A stretch of DNA of 64,000 nucleotides from contig NZ_CP051677.1 of assembly GCF_012849055.1 (NCBI RefSeq), positions 4,169,001 through 4,233,000 on the forward strand, read 5' to 3'. The translations under genes and the position numbers were made by a program. The notes beneath the pieces are model-generated. The model was not told where the DNA came from, did not search any database, and saw only the letters and a program-made list of their open reading frames with translations. Origin of the DNA: Spirosoma rhododendri (lineage in GTDB: Bacteria; Bacteroidota; Bacteroidia; Cytophagales; Spirosomataceae). Below are positions 37,974-47,315 of the stretch, in pieces (the first letter of the stretch is position 1; every line of letters begins with the position of its first letter).

Positions 37974-38582
37974 TTATTTGCGGAAGGTGGTCACGGGCTC
38001 GGCGTAGATTCGCAGACCGGGAATCTCCCGCACACCATCGGCGATAGCCGCCCTGATGGCTGCTTCGTCAATTTTCCAGTACCCGTTCGGCAATTGGTTG
38101 GGGTCGATAACGTCGAACCGCCAGTCCAGTCTGACGTTCTTGGGCAAACGTACAGCTTCGATTTGCGGGTTCAGCCAGGTTGTGGCCGGTTCGGTTCCAT
38201 CGGCGGGTTCAGCCAGGGCGGGTTCAGCCTGTTGGTGTTCCTGTATTCGCAACAATTCCCGGTTGTAGTGATCTACCGCATTTTTGAGGGGTTCCATTGC
38301 CTGCACGATCGGGTCGGTCAGTTCCTTCTCGATGGTCATCCAGTCGTGCTTCTGCTGATCGAGTTGCCGCGTGATTTTCAACCGTTCCGCCGTGACCAGT
38401 TTGATTAGCTCGTTGCCCTGCGCCACGTGCTTCACGAGCGTCTCGTGCTGTTCGGGCGTCCCACAGAACGCGGGCTGTCGGCGCAGAAACGCGATATAAT
38501 CATTGAGTTGGGATTCCAGCAACTGACGACCGGGCGAATCAGTCAGCGACAGGGCCATATTCTTGGTAGGGGTATTCGCCAT
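37974..38582 (-). CDS. Hypothetical protein resembling phage-encoded proteins
   Basis: A 202-residue cytoplasmic protein. The central part is strongly helical and charged (ITRQLDQQKHDWMTIEKELT, MEPLKNAVDHYNRELLRIQE) and probably forms a coiled coil. The C-terminus (LDWRFDVIDPNQLP, DEAAIRAAIADGVREIPGLR, IYAEPVTTFRK) resembles the ends of uncharacterised phage and prophage proteins as I recall them. No other phage genes lie nearby. The function is unknown. Confidence 0.55.
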   Translation of the reverse strand: MANTPTKNMALSLTDSPGRQLLESQLNDYIAFLRRQPAFCGTPEQHETLVKHVAQGNELIKLVTAERLKITRQLDQQKHDWMTIEKELTDPIVQAMEPLKNAVDHYNRELLRIQEHQQAEPALAEPADGTEPATTWLNPQIEAVRLPKNVRLDWRFDVIDPNQLPNGYWKIDEAAIRAAIADGVREIPGLRIYAEPVTTFRK

Positions 38583-38681
38583 GCTATCTAAAGCGAATAA
38601 ACCTTAAAATGTTGGCCGTGCGCGGCAGATTCCGGGTATTCGAAAGGCAAACGCGTCCGCAATGGGTACGGGCTGGGGCAT

Positions 38682-38713
38682 AAAAAAAGCTCAAACGAAG
38701 TCGTTTGAGCTTT
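38682..38713 (-). terminator. Rho-independent terminator after tRNA-Met
   Basis: AAAGCTCAAACGA pairs with TCGTTTGAGCTTT (38686-38713). On the minus strand it is followed by seven T residues, 9 bp beyond the tRNA 3' end. Confidence 0.85.
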
Positions 38714-38721
38714 GGCCCTAG

Positions 38722-38795
38722 TAGCGGGGAGCAGGATCGAACTGCCGACCTTAGGGTTATGAATCCTACGCTCTAACCGTCTGAGCTACCCCGCC
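38722..38795 (-). tRNA. tRNA-Met (anticodon CAT)
   Basis: A 74-nt cloverleaf on the minus strand. The acceptor GGCGGGG pairs with CCCCGCT, the D arm is GCTCAGACGGTTAGAGC, the anticodon loop TTCATAA gives CAT, and the T arm has GTTCGATCC. CCA is not encoded. An A-C mismatch closes the anticodon stem. The 5' end GGCGGGGTAGCTCAG fits elongator tRNA-Met; a lysidine-modified tRNA-Ile(CAT) is the alternative. Confidence 0.9.
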
Positions 38796-38845
38796 GTTTG
38801 AGTTCACAAAAGTAGGCAAAATCTGGCCGGATGCAAATAGCTGCG

Positions 38846-38877
38846 TTGACTTTCGCAAAAAAAATCGTTTACCTTTG
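38846..38877 (+). promoter_or_regulatory. Bacteroidota promoter (-33 TTG, -7 TACCTTTG)
   Basis: TTG at 38846 and TACCTTTG at 38870-38877, 21 bp apart, fit the Bacteroidota consensus. It precedes the START-like gene at 38914. Confidence 0.65.
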
Positions 38878-38913
38878 CTCAGTACCCCTCCTTCACCCTT
38901 AACGGTCAGCGGC

Positions 38914-39309
38914 ATGGAAAAACACAAGTTCGTTACCGAGTATGAACTCCGGGCCTCGCCCAAAATGCTATTTCCGTACATCAGTACGGCCTCCGGTCTG
39001 TCGCAGTGGTTTGCCAGTAAGGTCAACACCATGCCCGAACAGCGGTTCGACTTTCAGTGGGACAACGAAAGCCATATTGCCCGGCAGGTGTCGATGCGGC
39101 AGAACAAAGGCGTCCGCTTTGAATTTCTCGATACAGCCGCCGACGAAGGCGACGACAACAATTACGTCGACTTCCGCGTCGATCAATCCGAACTGACGCA
39201 GTCGACCTACCTTCGGATCACCGATTACTCCGGCACCACCGACGACGACGAGCTTGTCGACCTGTGGGATGGGCTGATCGACAAGCTCAAAGAGATCGTC
39301 GGTAGTTAA
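38914..39309 (+). CDS. START-like (SRPBCC/AHSA1-type) domain protein
   Basis: A 131-residue protein with a helix-grip fold pattern: MEKHKFVTEYELRASPKMLF, then ISTASGLSQWFASKV, FDFQWDNESHIARQV and a long C-terminal helix DDDELVDLWDGLIDKLKEIV. This matches the small START-like/AHSA1 proteins conserved in Bacteroidota. Such folds bind hydrophobic ligands or act as co-chaperones; the ligand is unknown. The start ATG at 38914 lies 36 bp after a good -7 element and begins the fold. Confidence 0.8.
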   Translation: MEKHKFVTEYELRASPKMLFPYISTASGLSQWFASKVNTMPEQRFDFQWDNESHIARQVSMRQNKGVRFEFLDTAADEGDDNNYVDFRVDQSELTQSTYLRITDYSGTTDDDELVDLWDGLIDKLKEIVGS

Positions 39310-39407
39310 AAAATGTGAAGAACGGACCTAAACCCCCGCTCGATGCGTTCATAAACTAGCATCGCTTCACCACTCGCAAGCGATACACTGAACGCTGCTG
39401 TCTGTTC

Positions 39408-40925
39408 ATGAAAAAGATTGACAAACTAGTACTCGGCTCGTTTTGGGGGCCGTTTTTTTTGACCCTTGGCGTCGTCATCTTCATCTTTCTGATGCGGCTA
39501 CTGATGTCGTATATCGACGAGTTCGTTTCCAAAGATCTCGATCTGGCTACCTTCGGCCGACTACTGTTTTTCTTCTCATTACTGACCATCCCGACCGCGT
39601 TGCCGCTGGCCGTACTGTTATCATCGCTGATGACGTTCGGTAACCTGGGTGAATTCTTTGAACTAACTGCCCTGAAGAGTGCAGGCATCTCGCTGACGCG
39701 GGCTATGCGTCCGCTGTTGGTCGTCGCTATTTTCATCAGTGCGTTTTCGTTCTGGTTCAACAACAAGGTGTCGCCCTGGGCCAATCTGAAAGGATACAGT
39801 CTGCTCTACGACATCAAAACCGCGAAGGCCACGCTGAATCTGAAGGAAGGTATTTTCTACAACGACCTGCCTGGCTACAGCATCAAAGTCGATCAGAAGG
39901 TAAAAACCGGAAAAGAGAGCAAAAACGGTGATCTGTTAAAAGGGCTCGTTATCTACAAACACACGACGAACGGTACCGATCTGGGTAATCGCGAAGTCAT
40001 CCTGGCCGATTCCGGGCGGATGTACACCAGTGCCGACCGGGCCTACCTGGTGTTCGAGCTTTTCAACGGCAACGATTATCAGGAGTATTCCGACAATAGT
40101 GCCGTGTCCTTCGCCACTACCGGGCCATCGGGGCAAAAGGGGGGGCAATTCATGCGCAACAGTTTCCGAGATTACCGGCTCGTTATCAGCCTGGAGTCGT
40201 TCGGCCTGAAGCGCACCAACGAAAATCAGTTCGAGTACCACGAGTTCATGAAAGACCTGGGGCAGCTCAACCACCTGACTGATTCGTTGCGCAAAGACTT
40301 CCGGACAACGGGGCTGGGTGTTGCCAGTCAGTCGCGGCAGTACTACAACTACCAGTTCAAGCCCGCACCGACGCCGTCGGTGAACATGGCAGTGGGGCCG
40401 AAGCCCTTTGTGGTTAAAGACGGCCCCTGGGTCGATAAGCTGTTGAAAAAAGCGGGACCGCCCCGGCCCGATATGGCGCAGCTGGCCCTGAGTCAGGCGC
40501 AGCACATGCTGTCGTATGCGAATTCGAATGTGACGTATCTGACCGAAAAGGAAAAAAATATCTGGCGCTATCAGCTGGAGAGTCAGCATAAGTTCACGCA
40601 GTCGGTATCGGTCTTTGTCATGTTCCTGATTGGGGCATCGATGGGGGCGATTATTAAAAAAGGCGGTTTTGGCGTGCCGGTCCTGATCGCGATTATCTTC
40701 TTTATTTTTCTGTACGTGCTGACCATCGTCGGCGATAAGTACGCGAAGGATGGGCTGATCTGGGTACCGGCCGGAGCCTGGATGGCGAATCTAGTTCTGT
40801 TCCCGATCGGTTTGTTTCTGATGCAGCGCGCCCGCCATGATTCGCGGCTGTTCGACAAAGACGTTTACATAATTGCCTGGACCCGCTTTCGCAACCGCTG
40901 GTTTCCCGCAAAAACAGTGGTTTAG
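39408..40925 (+). CDS. LptF/LptG-family permease (YjgP/YjgQ)
   Basis: Inner-membrane permease of the lipopolysaccharide transport system, 505 residues. Three N-terminal membrane segments (SFWGPFFLTLGVVIFIFLMR, LFFFSLLTIPTALPLAVLLS, RPLLVVAIFISAFSFWFNN) are followed by a large periplasmic beta-jellyroll domain at about 125-380, then three more segments near 405-490. This is the LptF/LptG layout. It works with the LptB ATPase to lift LPS to the LptC-A bridge. Bacteroidota carry two such permeases, and I cannot say which one this is. Stand-alone here, before rpsO. Confidence 0.92.
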   Translation: MKKIDKLVLGSFWGPFFLTLGVVIFIFLMRLLMSYIDEFVSKDLDLATFGRLLFFFSLLTIPTALPLAVLLSSLMTFGNLGEFFELTALKSAGISLTRAMRPLLVVAIFISAFSFWFNNKVSPWANLKGYSLLYDIKTAKATLNLKEGIFYNDLPGYSIKVDQKVKTGKESKNGDLLKGLVIYKHTTNGTDLGNREVILADSGRMYTSADRAYLVFELFNGNDYQEYSDNSAVSFATTGPSGQKGGQFMRNSFRDYRLVISLESFGLKRTNENQFEYHEFMKDLGQLNHLTDSLRKDFRTTGLGVASQSRQYYNYQFKPAPTPSVNMAVGPKPFVVKDGPWVDKLLKKAGPPRPDMAQLALSQAQHMLSYANSNVTYLTEKEKNIWRYQLESQHKFTQSVSVFVMFLIGASMGAIIKKGGFGVPVLIAIIFFIFLYVLTIVGDKYAKDGLIWVPAGAWMANLVLFPIGLFLMQRARHDSRLFDKDVYIIAWTRFRNRWFPAKTVV

Positions 40926-41070
40926 ACAGGATTACAGCCGGGCCGACGTTCGGATTGACAGGATTTAGCCGTATGCGACGGATGTTTTGTTTACCAATCT
41001 GTGAAAATCAGCCCTGTCTGCGTCGTTCGCGTGCCGTTGTTAAAATCCCGTTCATCCTGTAATCCTGTCA
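40925..41070. repeat. Dispersed inverted repeat between the permease and rpsO
   Basis: GACAGGATTACA (40926-40937) is matched in reverse by TGTAATCCTGTC (41058-41069). In between, GATTGACAGGATT and AATCCCGTTCATCCTG echo the same unit. The region carries no gene. It resembles the simple ATCCTGT-type intergenic repeats of Bacteroidota. Confidence 0.5.
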
Positions 41071-41080
41071 ATAAAAGTCG

Positions 41081-41088
41081 TACCTTTG
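41081..41088 (+). promoter_or_regulatory. Bacteroidota -7 element of rpsO
   Basis: TACCTTTG matches TAnnTTTG and lies 44 bp before the rpsO start codon. No good -33 TTTG is visible at the expected distance. Confidence 0.6.
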
Positions 41089-41131
41089 CGGCCGAAAACA
41101 CATTTTTCATTAATTAATTAGCTGTCTGAAG

Positions 41132-41407
41132 ATGTATCTAACGACCGAAAAAAAGCAGGAGATTTTCTCCACCTCGGGGTTTGCAAAAAATGCAACTGAC
41201 ACCGGGTCGGCCGAATCCCAGATCGCGCTGTTTACTTACCGGATCAGTCACTTGACTGCCCACCTGAAAGTTCACAAGCACGATTACGGCACACAACTGG
41301 GTCTGTTGCAACTGGTTGGTAAGCGTCGGCGTCTGCTGAACTACCTGGTGAAAAAAGACATCGCACGCTACCGGGCTATCCTGGCTGCGCTGGGTCTGCG
41401 GAAATAA
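41132..41407 (+). CDS. rpsO: 30S ribosomal protein S15
   Basis: A 91-residue ribosomal protein that binds the central domain of 16S rRNA. It shows the S15 signatures [52 protein letters not shown] and [13 protein letters not shown]. Length is usual (88-90). The neighbour downstream is pnp, a common pairing in bacteria, but here a terminator separates the two. Confidence 0.97.
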   Translation: MYLTTEKKQEIFSTSGFAKNATDTGSAESQIALFTYRISHLTAHLKVHKHDYGTQLGLLQLVGKRRRLLNYLVKKDIARYRAILAALGLRK

Positions 41408-41420
41408 GTATCCGTACAGG

Positions 41421-41462
41421 AAAGGGAGGGAATCTGCGGCCATCAGTAGATTCCCTCCTTTT
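41421..41462 (+). terminator. Rho-independent terminator after rpsO
   Basis: GGAGGGAATCT pairs with AGATTCCCTCC around a 12-nt loop, followed by TTTT. It begins 14 bp after the rpsO stop. Confidence 0.85.
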
Positions 41463-41564
41463 ATGGTTTATGATGGCGAGAAGTAAAGAGGTATGACCGC
41501 CCGGTGTCGTTCGAACGGAGCTGGCGCGGTCGAAAAGCTGTAAGAGGGAGAAATAACTAACTGT

Positions 41565-43700
41565 ATGTTCGAAATAAACACGCAATCCGTTGCGCTGCCC
41601 GACGGGCGGGAGATCACCATTGAAACCGGCAAACTGGCTCGTCAGGCCGATGGTGCGGTAGTCGTTCGCCTGGGCGACTGTATGTTGCTGGCGACCGTAG
41701 TGTCCAGCAAAGAAGCTAAAGAAGGCGTCGACTTTCTGCCGCTCTCCGTTGATTATCAGGAAAAATTCGCGTCAGCCGGTCGGATTCCGGGTAGCTTTCA
41801 GCGCCGGGAAGGTCGTCTGGGCGACCACGAAATCCTGATTAGCCGTCTGGTCGACCGGGCTCTTCGTCCGATCTTCCCGGATAACTATCACGCCGATACG
41901 CAGGTGATGATCACGCTGATCTCGTCGGACCCTGAAGTACAACCCGACGCCCTGGCTGCGCTGGCTGCATCGTCGGCGCTGGCGGTATCGGATATTCCGT
42001 TCAACGGACCGATCTCGGAAGTGCGCGTCGCGAAAATCGATGGCGAGTACCGGATCAACCCCAAGACGACCGACATTGAGCGCGCTACCATCGACCTGAT
42101 TGTGGCGGCTACCGAAAAAGATATCTGCATGGTGGAAGGCGAGATGAGCGAATGCTCGGAAGCCGAAGTTGTAGAGGCTATCAAAGCCGCTCACGAAGCC
42201 ATCAAAGTACAGTGTCAGGCGCAGAAAGAACTCGAAGCGAAAGTCGGTAAGACGGAGAAGCGCGAGTACAACCACGAAACGCACGACGAAGAGCTGCGTG
42301 CTGCCGTGCGTGCTGCCTGTTACGATAAAATCTACGCTGTTGCTGCGCAGCAGAACCCAAACAAAAAGGGGCGCTCGCAGAGCTTCCGCGCCGTGCGGGA
42401 TGAGTACATCGCGTCGTTCCCCGAAGGATCGGACGTGAATGTAGGGCTGGTGAAAACGTACTTCCACGATCTTGAGTGGGAAGCAGCCCGGCGGCTGGTG
42501 CTCGATCAGCGTACCCGGCTCGACGGTCGTCAGCTCGATCAGATCCGGCCAATTTCGGCGGAAGCTGGCTACCTGCCCGGCCCCCACGGTTCGGCTTTGT
42601 TTACGCGGGGCGAAACCCAGTCGCTGACGACCTGTACGCTCGGTACCAAGCTGGACGAGCAGATCATCGATCAGACGATGTACCAGGGCTACAGCAAGTT
42701 TTTGCTGCATTACAACTTCCCCGGCTTCTCGACGGGTGAGGTGAAGCCAAACCGGGGTGCCGGTCGGCGCGAGATTGGTCACGGTAACCTGGCCCACCGT
42801 TCGCTAAAGAAAGTACTGCCTACGGGCGACGAAAACCCGTACACGATCCGGATCGTATCGGACATTCTGGAGTCGAACGGTTCGTCGTCGATGGCGACGG
42901 TTTGTGCCGGTACGATGGCGCTGATGGACGCCGGTATCAAAATTAAAGCACCCGTAGCTGGTATCGCGATGGGGCTGATTCAGGACACCGAGCCCGGTTC
43001 GGACAAATACGCCGTTCTGTCGGACATCCTGGGTGACGAAGATCACCTGGGCGATATGGACTTCAAAGTGACGGGTACCGAGAAAGGTATCGTTGCCTGC
43101 CAGATGGACCTGAAAGTAGACGGTTTGTCGTATGAAGTGCTGGCACAGGCACTGGAGCAGGCCCGTCGGGGCCGGCTGCATATCCTGGGTGAGATGAAGA
43201 AAGGTATCGACGCTGTTCGGGCCGATCTTAAGCCGCACGCTCCCCGTGCTATCGTCATCAAGATCGATACCAACCAGATCGGTGCTGTTATCGGACCCGG
43301 TGGTAAGGTGGTGCAGGACATTCAGAAAGATTCGGGTGCCGTTGTCAACATCGATGAGCACGACAATGCCGGTTGGGTTAGCATCTTCGCGACCAATCAG
43401 CAAAGCATGGATCGGGCTGTATCACGCGTGAAAGGCATCGTTGCGATACCGGAAGTGGGCGAAACCTACGTCGGTAAAGTAAAGACCATTCAGCCGTTCG
43501 GCGCGTTTGTCGAGTTTATGCCGGGTAAAGATGGGCTGCTGCACATCTCGGAGATCAAGTGGGAGCGACTGGAAAACATGGAAGGCGTGTTGCAGGTCGG
43601 TGAGGAAGTGACGGTGAAGCTGATCGATGTCGACAAGAAGACGGGAAAATACCGGTTGTCGCGTAAGGTGCTGCTTCCCAAGCCGGAGAACAAAAATTAA
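41565..43700 (+). CDS. pnp: Polynucleotide phosphorylase
   Basis: 3'-5' phosphorolytic exoribonuclease, trimeric, part of RNA decay. The 711-residue protein has two RNase PH-like domains (about 10-230 and 320-550; [73 protein letters not shown]). A KH domain follows at about 560-615 ([20 protein letters not shown]), then an S1 domain at about 625-705 ([20 protein letters not shown]). Length fits the family. It lies after rpsO and before rpoD. Confidence 0.98.
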   Translation: MFEINTQSVALPDGREITIETGKLARQADGAVVVRLGDCMLLATVVSSKEAKEGVDFLPLSVDYQEKFASAGRIPGSFQRREGRLGDHEILISRLVDRALRPIFPDNYHADTQVMITLISSDPEVQPDALAALAASSALAVSDIPFNGPISEVRVAKIDGEYRINPKTTDIERATIDLIVAATEKDICMVEGEMSECSEAEVVEAIKAAHEAIKVQCQAQKELEAKVGKTEKREYNHETHDEELRAAVRAACYDKIYAVAAQQNPNKKGRSQSFRAVRDEYIASFPEGSDVNVGLVKTYFHDLEWEAARRLVLDQRTRLDGRQLDQIRPISAEAGYLPGPHGSALFTRGETQSLTTCTLGTKLDEQIIDQTMYQGYSKFLLHYNFPGFSTGEVKPNRGAGRREIGHGNLAHRSLKKVLPTGDENPYTIRIVSDILESNGSSSMATVCAGTMALMDAGIKIKAPVAGIAMGLIQDTEPGSDKYAVLSDILGDEDHLGDMDFKVTGTEKGIVACQMDLKVDGLSYEVLAQALEQARRGRLHILGEMKKGIDAVRADLKPHAPRAIVIKIDTNQIGAVIGPGGKVVQDIQKDSGAVVNIDEHDNAGWVSIFATNQQSMDRAVSRVKGIVAIPEVGETYVGKVKTIQPFGAFVEFMPGKDGLLHISEIKWERLENMEGVLQVGEEVTVKLIDVDKKTGKYRLSRKVLLPKPENKN

Positions 43701-43779
43701 ATCGGCTGTGTTACTTTTTTGTGTACCAGCGCGTCCTATATACGCGTTTTGTAGCTACCCCCACCTGGGTCAATAAACA

Positions 43780-44643
43780 ATGAGACAGCTAAAAATTTCA
43801 AAACAGATTACCAACCGGGAGAGCCAGTCGCTCGACAAGTATCTCCAGGAAATTGGTAAGGTAGATCTGCTTACTCCGGACGAAGAGGTTACACTTGCCC
43901 AGAAGATTCGGGAAGGTGATCAGCTCTCGCTGGAACGGTTGACGAAAGCCAACTTACGCTTCGTTGTATCGGTTGCCAAACAGTACCAGAACCAGGGTCT
44001 GTCGCTGGGTGATCTTATTAACGAAGGAAACCTCGGTCTGATCAAAGCCGCGCAACGGTTCGATGAAACCCGTGGGTTTAAGTTTATTTCATACGCCGTC
44101 TGGTGGATTCGTCAGTCGATTCTTCAGGCGTTGGCCGAACAGTCACGGATTGTGCGGCTGCCGCTCAACCGGGTTGGTTCGCTGAACAAAATCTCCAAGA
44201 CATTCTCGGACCTCGAGCAAAAGTTCGAGCGGGAACCGTCGCCGGAAGAGCTTGCCGCCGTACTGGAAATTTCGGCCGCTGAAGTTGTCGATACACTGAA
44301 GATTTCGGGCCGTCACGTATCGATGGATGCGCCGTTTGTGCAGGGTGAAGAGAACAGCCTGCTCGACGTGCTAGAGAACGATGGTGAAGACAAGCCGGAT
44401 TCGGGCCTGATCAACGATTCGCTCCGTAAAGAGGTACAGCGCGCCCTGTCGACGCTGACGCAGCGCGAAGCCGACGTGATTACGCTTTACTTTGGTCTGA
44501 ACGGCGAACATGCCATGACGCTGGAAGAAATCGGTGAGAAATTCAATCTGACCCGCGAGCGGGTTCGCCAGATTAAGGAAAAAGCCATTCGTCGGCTGCG
44601 CCACACCTCACGGTCGAAGGCGCTGAAGACGTATCTCGGCTAA
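43780..44643 (+). CDS. rpoD: Primary RNA polymerase sigma factor (sigma-70/RpoD, short Bacteroidota form)
   Basis: A 287-residue housekeeping sigma factor lacking the long N-terminal region 1.1 of proteobacterial RpoD, as is usual in Bacteroidota. Region 1.2 is [20 protein letters not shown], region 2 contains [20 protein letters not shown] and [20 protein letters not shown], region 3 [20 protein letters not shown], and region 4 [20 protein letters not shown]. It would read the TTTG/TAnnTTTG promoters seen in this window. A strong hairpin follows its stop. Confidence 0.96.
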   Translation: MRQLKISKQITNRESQSLDKYLQEIGKVDLLTPDEEVTLAQKIREGDQLSLERLTKANLRFVVSVAKQYQNQGLSLGDLINEGNLGLIKAAQRFDETRGFKFISYAVWWIRQSILQALAEQSRIVRLPLNRVGSLNKISKTFSDLEQKFEREPSPEELAAVLEISAAEVVDTLKISGRHVSMDAPFVQGEENSLLDVLENDGEDKPDSGLINDSLRKEVQRALSTLTQREADVITLYFGLNGEHAMTLEEIGEKFNLTRERVRQIKEKAIRRLRHTSRSKALKTYLG

Positions 44644-44664
44644 ACAATCCTGTTTGCTTTTGGT

Positions 44665-44700
44665 AAAACGGCTTCTACATCTGTAGAGGCCGTTTTGCTT
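44665..44700. terminator. Bidirectional terminator between rpoD and the convergent outer-membrane gene
   Basis: AAAACGGCTTCTACA pairs with TGTAGAGGCCGTTTT (one G-T pair), 21 bp after the rpoD stop and 10 bp past the convergent stop at 44711. T-rich stretches on both sides fit termination in both directions. Confidence 0.85.
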
Positions 44701-44710
44701 TTGTCAGTAA

Positions 44711-45955
44711 CTAAAACACTTCGCCCAGATTGAAGAAAAGACCCTTTGAGCCATCGGTACCGACGGCGTAGTCGATGCAGAGATTGGCACGGGTAACTTT
44801 GTTCATGCGGATACGCAGACCCACACCACCTGCCGGGGCAATGCGTTCGAACTGTTGGTTGAGGGGCTGCGTAACCGTCTGTGCGTTAGCAAAAACAACC
44901 CCGCCCAGCAGGCCGCTCCGGCTGACCTGAAAACGGTATTCGGCTTCGGCGTATAGGAGTTTCTTACCGCGATACCGGCCCTGAATGTACCCCCGACCGA
45001 GGTTGCTGGTTGCGTCCCAGCCCGTACTGGGCAAGTCGAGGAATGGTGGATTGCCGTTGAGCGTCAGTGCATTGTATGACCACAGCGCCAGGATGTTCGG
45101 TGATCCGGGCCGTAGATGCAGGTACGTCCGGGCATCGATCAGCATTGACGAATAATCGGTGTCGCTGCCCAGTGCCTGCTTGTTGCTGCGAACGACCAGG
45201 TTTAGCATCTGCCCACCCGACGGGTTGACGGCGTTGGGCCGGTTGTCGTACAGCAACTGCATGGCAATTCCCGATGATACCGACCGACCTTCGATACCGT
45301 ACTCGTAGCCGGAAATGCGCGTGCGGTCGTGCCGGTCGTCCCAGCTGCGGATGTTCCAGTGATCGTCAAGCTGGTAGCTAAGTCCGGCGTACAGGGCGGG
45401 GCGTACGCGCCGAAGCACACCCTGATAAAAGCGCAGATAGGCGTAGTCCATGCTGACCACCCGGTCGGTTGTCGTGAACATCCCAAGCCCGTAGGTAGCC
45501 TGGGGATAGTGCATCAGCCGCCAGTCGCCGGTCAGTACCCACTGATTACCGGGTGTCCAAATGGTTGATGTCACCGTCAGCAAAGCCTGTTGATTCTGGG
45601 TGTAGGTGAGGCTACTGATGATAGCCGATAGGTTGGCACCTGGTCGGCGAAACGTCACGTTGCCCAATACCTGACCGAGCAGGCCCGTCGATAGTGAGTA
45701 ACCAACCTGCGGAATTACCCAGACGAAATGCCCGCCCGATGTCAGTTTGCTTGCTTCGTGAGGATGAACAGGCAGTCGCGGCCAGGTTTTTTTAACGAAG
45801 TCAACAATGTCGGCGGCTACTACGGTATCCGATCTTGTCGAGTCAGTGAGTTCGGGCACCGGTATGGGCAACGACTGTGCTTCAACAGATTTTAACGGTA
45901 GTAGCAAGCAAGGTAACAGTAGCCAATAAAGCGTCGAGCGAATGCGGTTCATCAA
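44711..45955 (-). CDS. Omp85/BamA-like outer-membrane beta-barrel protein
   Basis: A 414-residue outer-membrane protein. A signal peptide (MMNRIRSTLYWLLLPCLLLP) is followed by a short periplasmic stretch without clear POTRA repeats. Then come many amphipathic strands of a 16-strand-type barrel and the C-terminal GVGLRIRMNKVTRANLCIDY...GLFFNLGEVF ending in Phe, as in the bacterial surface antigen (D15) domain. SWDDRHDRTRISGYEYGIEG and YDNRPNAVNPSGGQMLNLVV are typical of this barrel. Lacking POTRA domains, it is not BamA itself; the cargo is unknown. Confidence 0.8.
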   Translation of the reverse strand: MMNRIRSTLYWLLLPCLLLPLKSVEAQSLPIPVPELTDSTRSDTVVAADIVDFVKKTWPRLPVHPHEASKLTSGGHFVWVIPQVGYSLSTGLLGQVLGNVTFRRPGANLSAIISSLTYTQNQQALLTVTSTIWTPGNQWVLTGDWRLMHYPQATYGLGMFTTTDRVVSMDYAYLRFYQGVLRRVRPALYAGLSYQLDDHWNIRSWDDRHDRTRISGYEYGIEGRSVSSGIAMQLLYDNRPNAVNPSGGQMLNLVVRSNKQALGSDTDYSSMLIDARTYLHLRPGSPNILALWSYNALTLNGNPPFLDLPSTGWDATSNLGRGYIQGRYRGKKLLYAEAEYRFQVSRSGLLGGVVFANAQTVTQPLNQQFERIAPAGGVGLRIRMNKVTRANLCIDYAVGTDGSKGLFFNLGEVF

Positions 45956-46074
45956 ACCGAGTTGAAAAACAAATCATACCCAATAACGGGACGTTAAGTC
46001 ACTTGATGGCCAGATTTTAATTAATTAATCGTTAAAAAAAGGTCTGGATCGGTATACTGATCATAGTAAACAGC

Positions 46075-46102
46075 AAAAAAAACGCCGACTGTGGAGTCGG
46101 CG
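46075..46102 (-). terminator. Rho-independent terminator of the HU/SPOR gene
   Basis: CGCCGACT pairs with AGTCGGCG (46083-46102). On the minus strand it is followed by eight T residues, 27 bp beyond the stop at 46129. Confidence 0.9.
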
Positions 46103-46128
46103 TCGGGTCAATGTTCATGGCGAACGGA

Positions 46129-47295
46129 CTAATGCGTAAAAATCCAAGGCTTGGTGTGCGCCAGTTGGCCGATAGAATCAACGTTGTTGATAGCATCGGT
46201 GCGTTCTTCGAAACTGGCAGCCGCTACCTTGTACAGTTGTTTGCGCGTGTAGGGCGGAATCACATAAGCATCAGTGTAGCCTGCTTTTTGCAGCTGCCGA
46301 CGAAGCCGTAGCGCATTCCGCTTGCTGGCAAAGCTACCGGCAATGATCGTGAAGTGGTCATCACCCACGGCGCGGACAGCCCGTCTGGGGGCTACCTTCA
46401 CGCGAGTAGTCGGCATTGTTTTCGCCCGCACCGCGCTAACCGCGACTGGTTCGACAGACGCTGTAGGAAACGTCGGGACGACTGCAACTGGCTCGACCGA
46501 TGGTGCAGGCGTAGGAGTAGGAGTAGCCGCTGGAACAGGAGTCTCAATAGCTACCGGAACAACCGGCTGCGCAACGACGGGCTCCTCCGATTTGACCTGC
46601 TGCTGATTAGCTACCTCTGGTTGAGTCGGGGAGAAGCGAAACAGGCTGGCGGGGTCAAGACCACTACGCAAGGGCGCGCCCGGCTCGATTACGGTAAAGT
46701 AACTGACCGCGCCGAGTGAGCCGATCAGTAGCAGCGAAGCCGCAATGCGCCAATACGGTGTCGATCGGCGGAGGGGCGTCAATACAGCATCCGACTCGGG
46801 CAGTGTACGTACCGGGCCGAGCGCCGTAGCTGGCATGAGCACGGCTTCGAACACCGGCTCCTGAACAGGCTTGCGATTGACGAGCTGTGCGGGCAGATCA
46901 CTCATGCCAAAAGCTTCGCCAAAGAAATTATGACGCAGCCCCGGTTCAAACTGAAGCTTACCTTCTTCGTTGCGGGTAAAGCTGCCAATGCCGTCGAGGT
47001 CGAAGCGGTCGCTGCTGTCGAGGGTCTGGTGAAGTGACTGTACAAACTGCGCGATCATCCGCTGGGCACCCTCCCGACTGACGGGTTCGTGCAGCATGAT
47101 GTAGTTGGCCAGAATCCCGTCGTCAAGTCGCAGGGCTTCGTTGAACGCCACCCGCTTGCGGGGCGGCAGGAACAAACCGGTCGACTCTGAAAAGGACGCG
47201 GACTGGTAGTGCGTCAGAAACGCGCCCAGTTCGGGTACAACTACGCAGTCATATTGATACAGCAGTTTCTTCAGATAGTCGGTAACGGTTGCCAT
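46129..47295 (-). CDS. Prokaryotic HU (CCDC81-like) domain and SPOR domain membrane protein
   Basis: A 388-residue protein with three parts. Residues about 1-125 form an HU-like domain (YLKKLLYQYDCVVVPELGAF, RVAFNEALRLDDGILANYIM, FDLDGIGSFTRNEEG). One membrane segment, about 186-206, is WRIAASLLLIGSLGAVSYFT. A Pro/Val/Thr-rich linker leads to a C-terminal SPOR domain (HFTIIAGSFASKRNALRLRR, QLQKAGYTDAYVIPPY) that would bind denuded peptidoglycan at the septum. The DNA-binding-like HU half is cytoplasmic. The pairing is characteristic of Bacteroidota; the role in cell division is inferred from SPOR. It lies downstream of the beta-barrel gene. Confidence 0.85.
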   Translation of the reverse strand: MATVTDYLKKLLYQYDCVVVPELGAFLTHYQSASFSESTGLFLPPRKRVAFNEALRLDDGILANYIMLHEPVSREGAQRMIAQFVQSLHQTLDSSDRFDLDGIGSFTRNEEGKLQFEPGLRHNFFGEAFGMSDLPAQLVNRKPVQEPVFEAVLMPATALGPVRTLPESDAVLTPLRRSTPYWRIAASLLLIGSLGAVSYFTVIEPGAPLRSGLDPASLFRFSPTQPEVANQQQVKSEEPVVAQPVVPVAIETPVPAATPTPTPAPSVEPVAVVPTFPTASVEPVAVSAVRAKTMPTTRVKVAPRRAVRAVGDDHFTIIAGSFASKRNALRLRRQLQKAGYTDAYVIPPYTRKQLYKVAAASFEERTDAINNVDSIGQLAHTKPWIFTH

Positions 47296-47315
47296 ATAAG
47301 GGTAAAGCGAAGCGA

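Noticed and set aside
44711..45955. Calling this gene bamA
   Set aside because: POTRA repeats are absent and the length is about half that of BamA.
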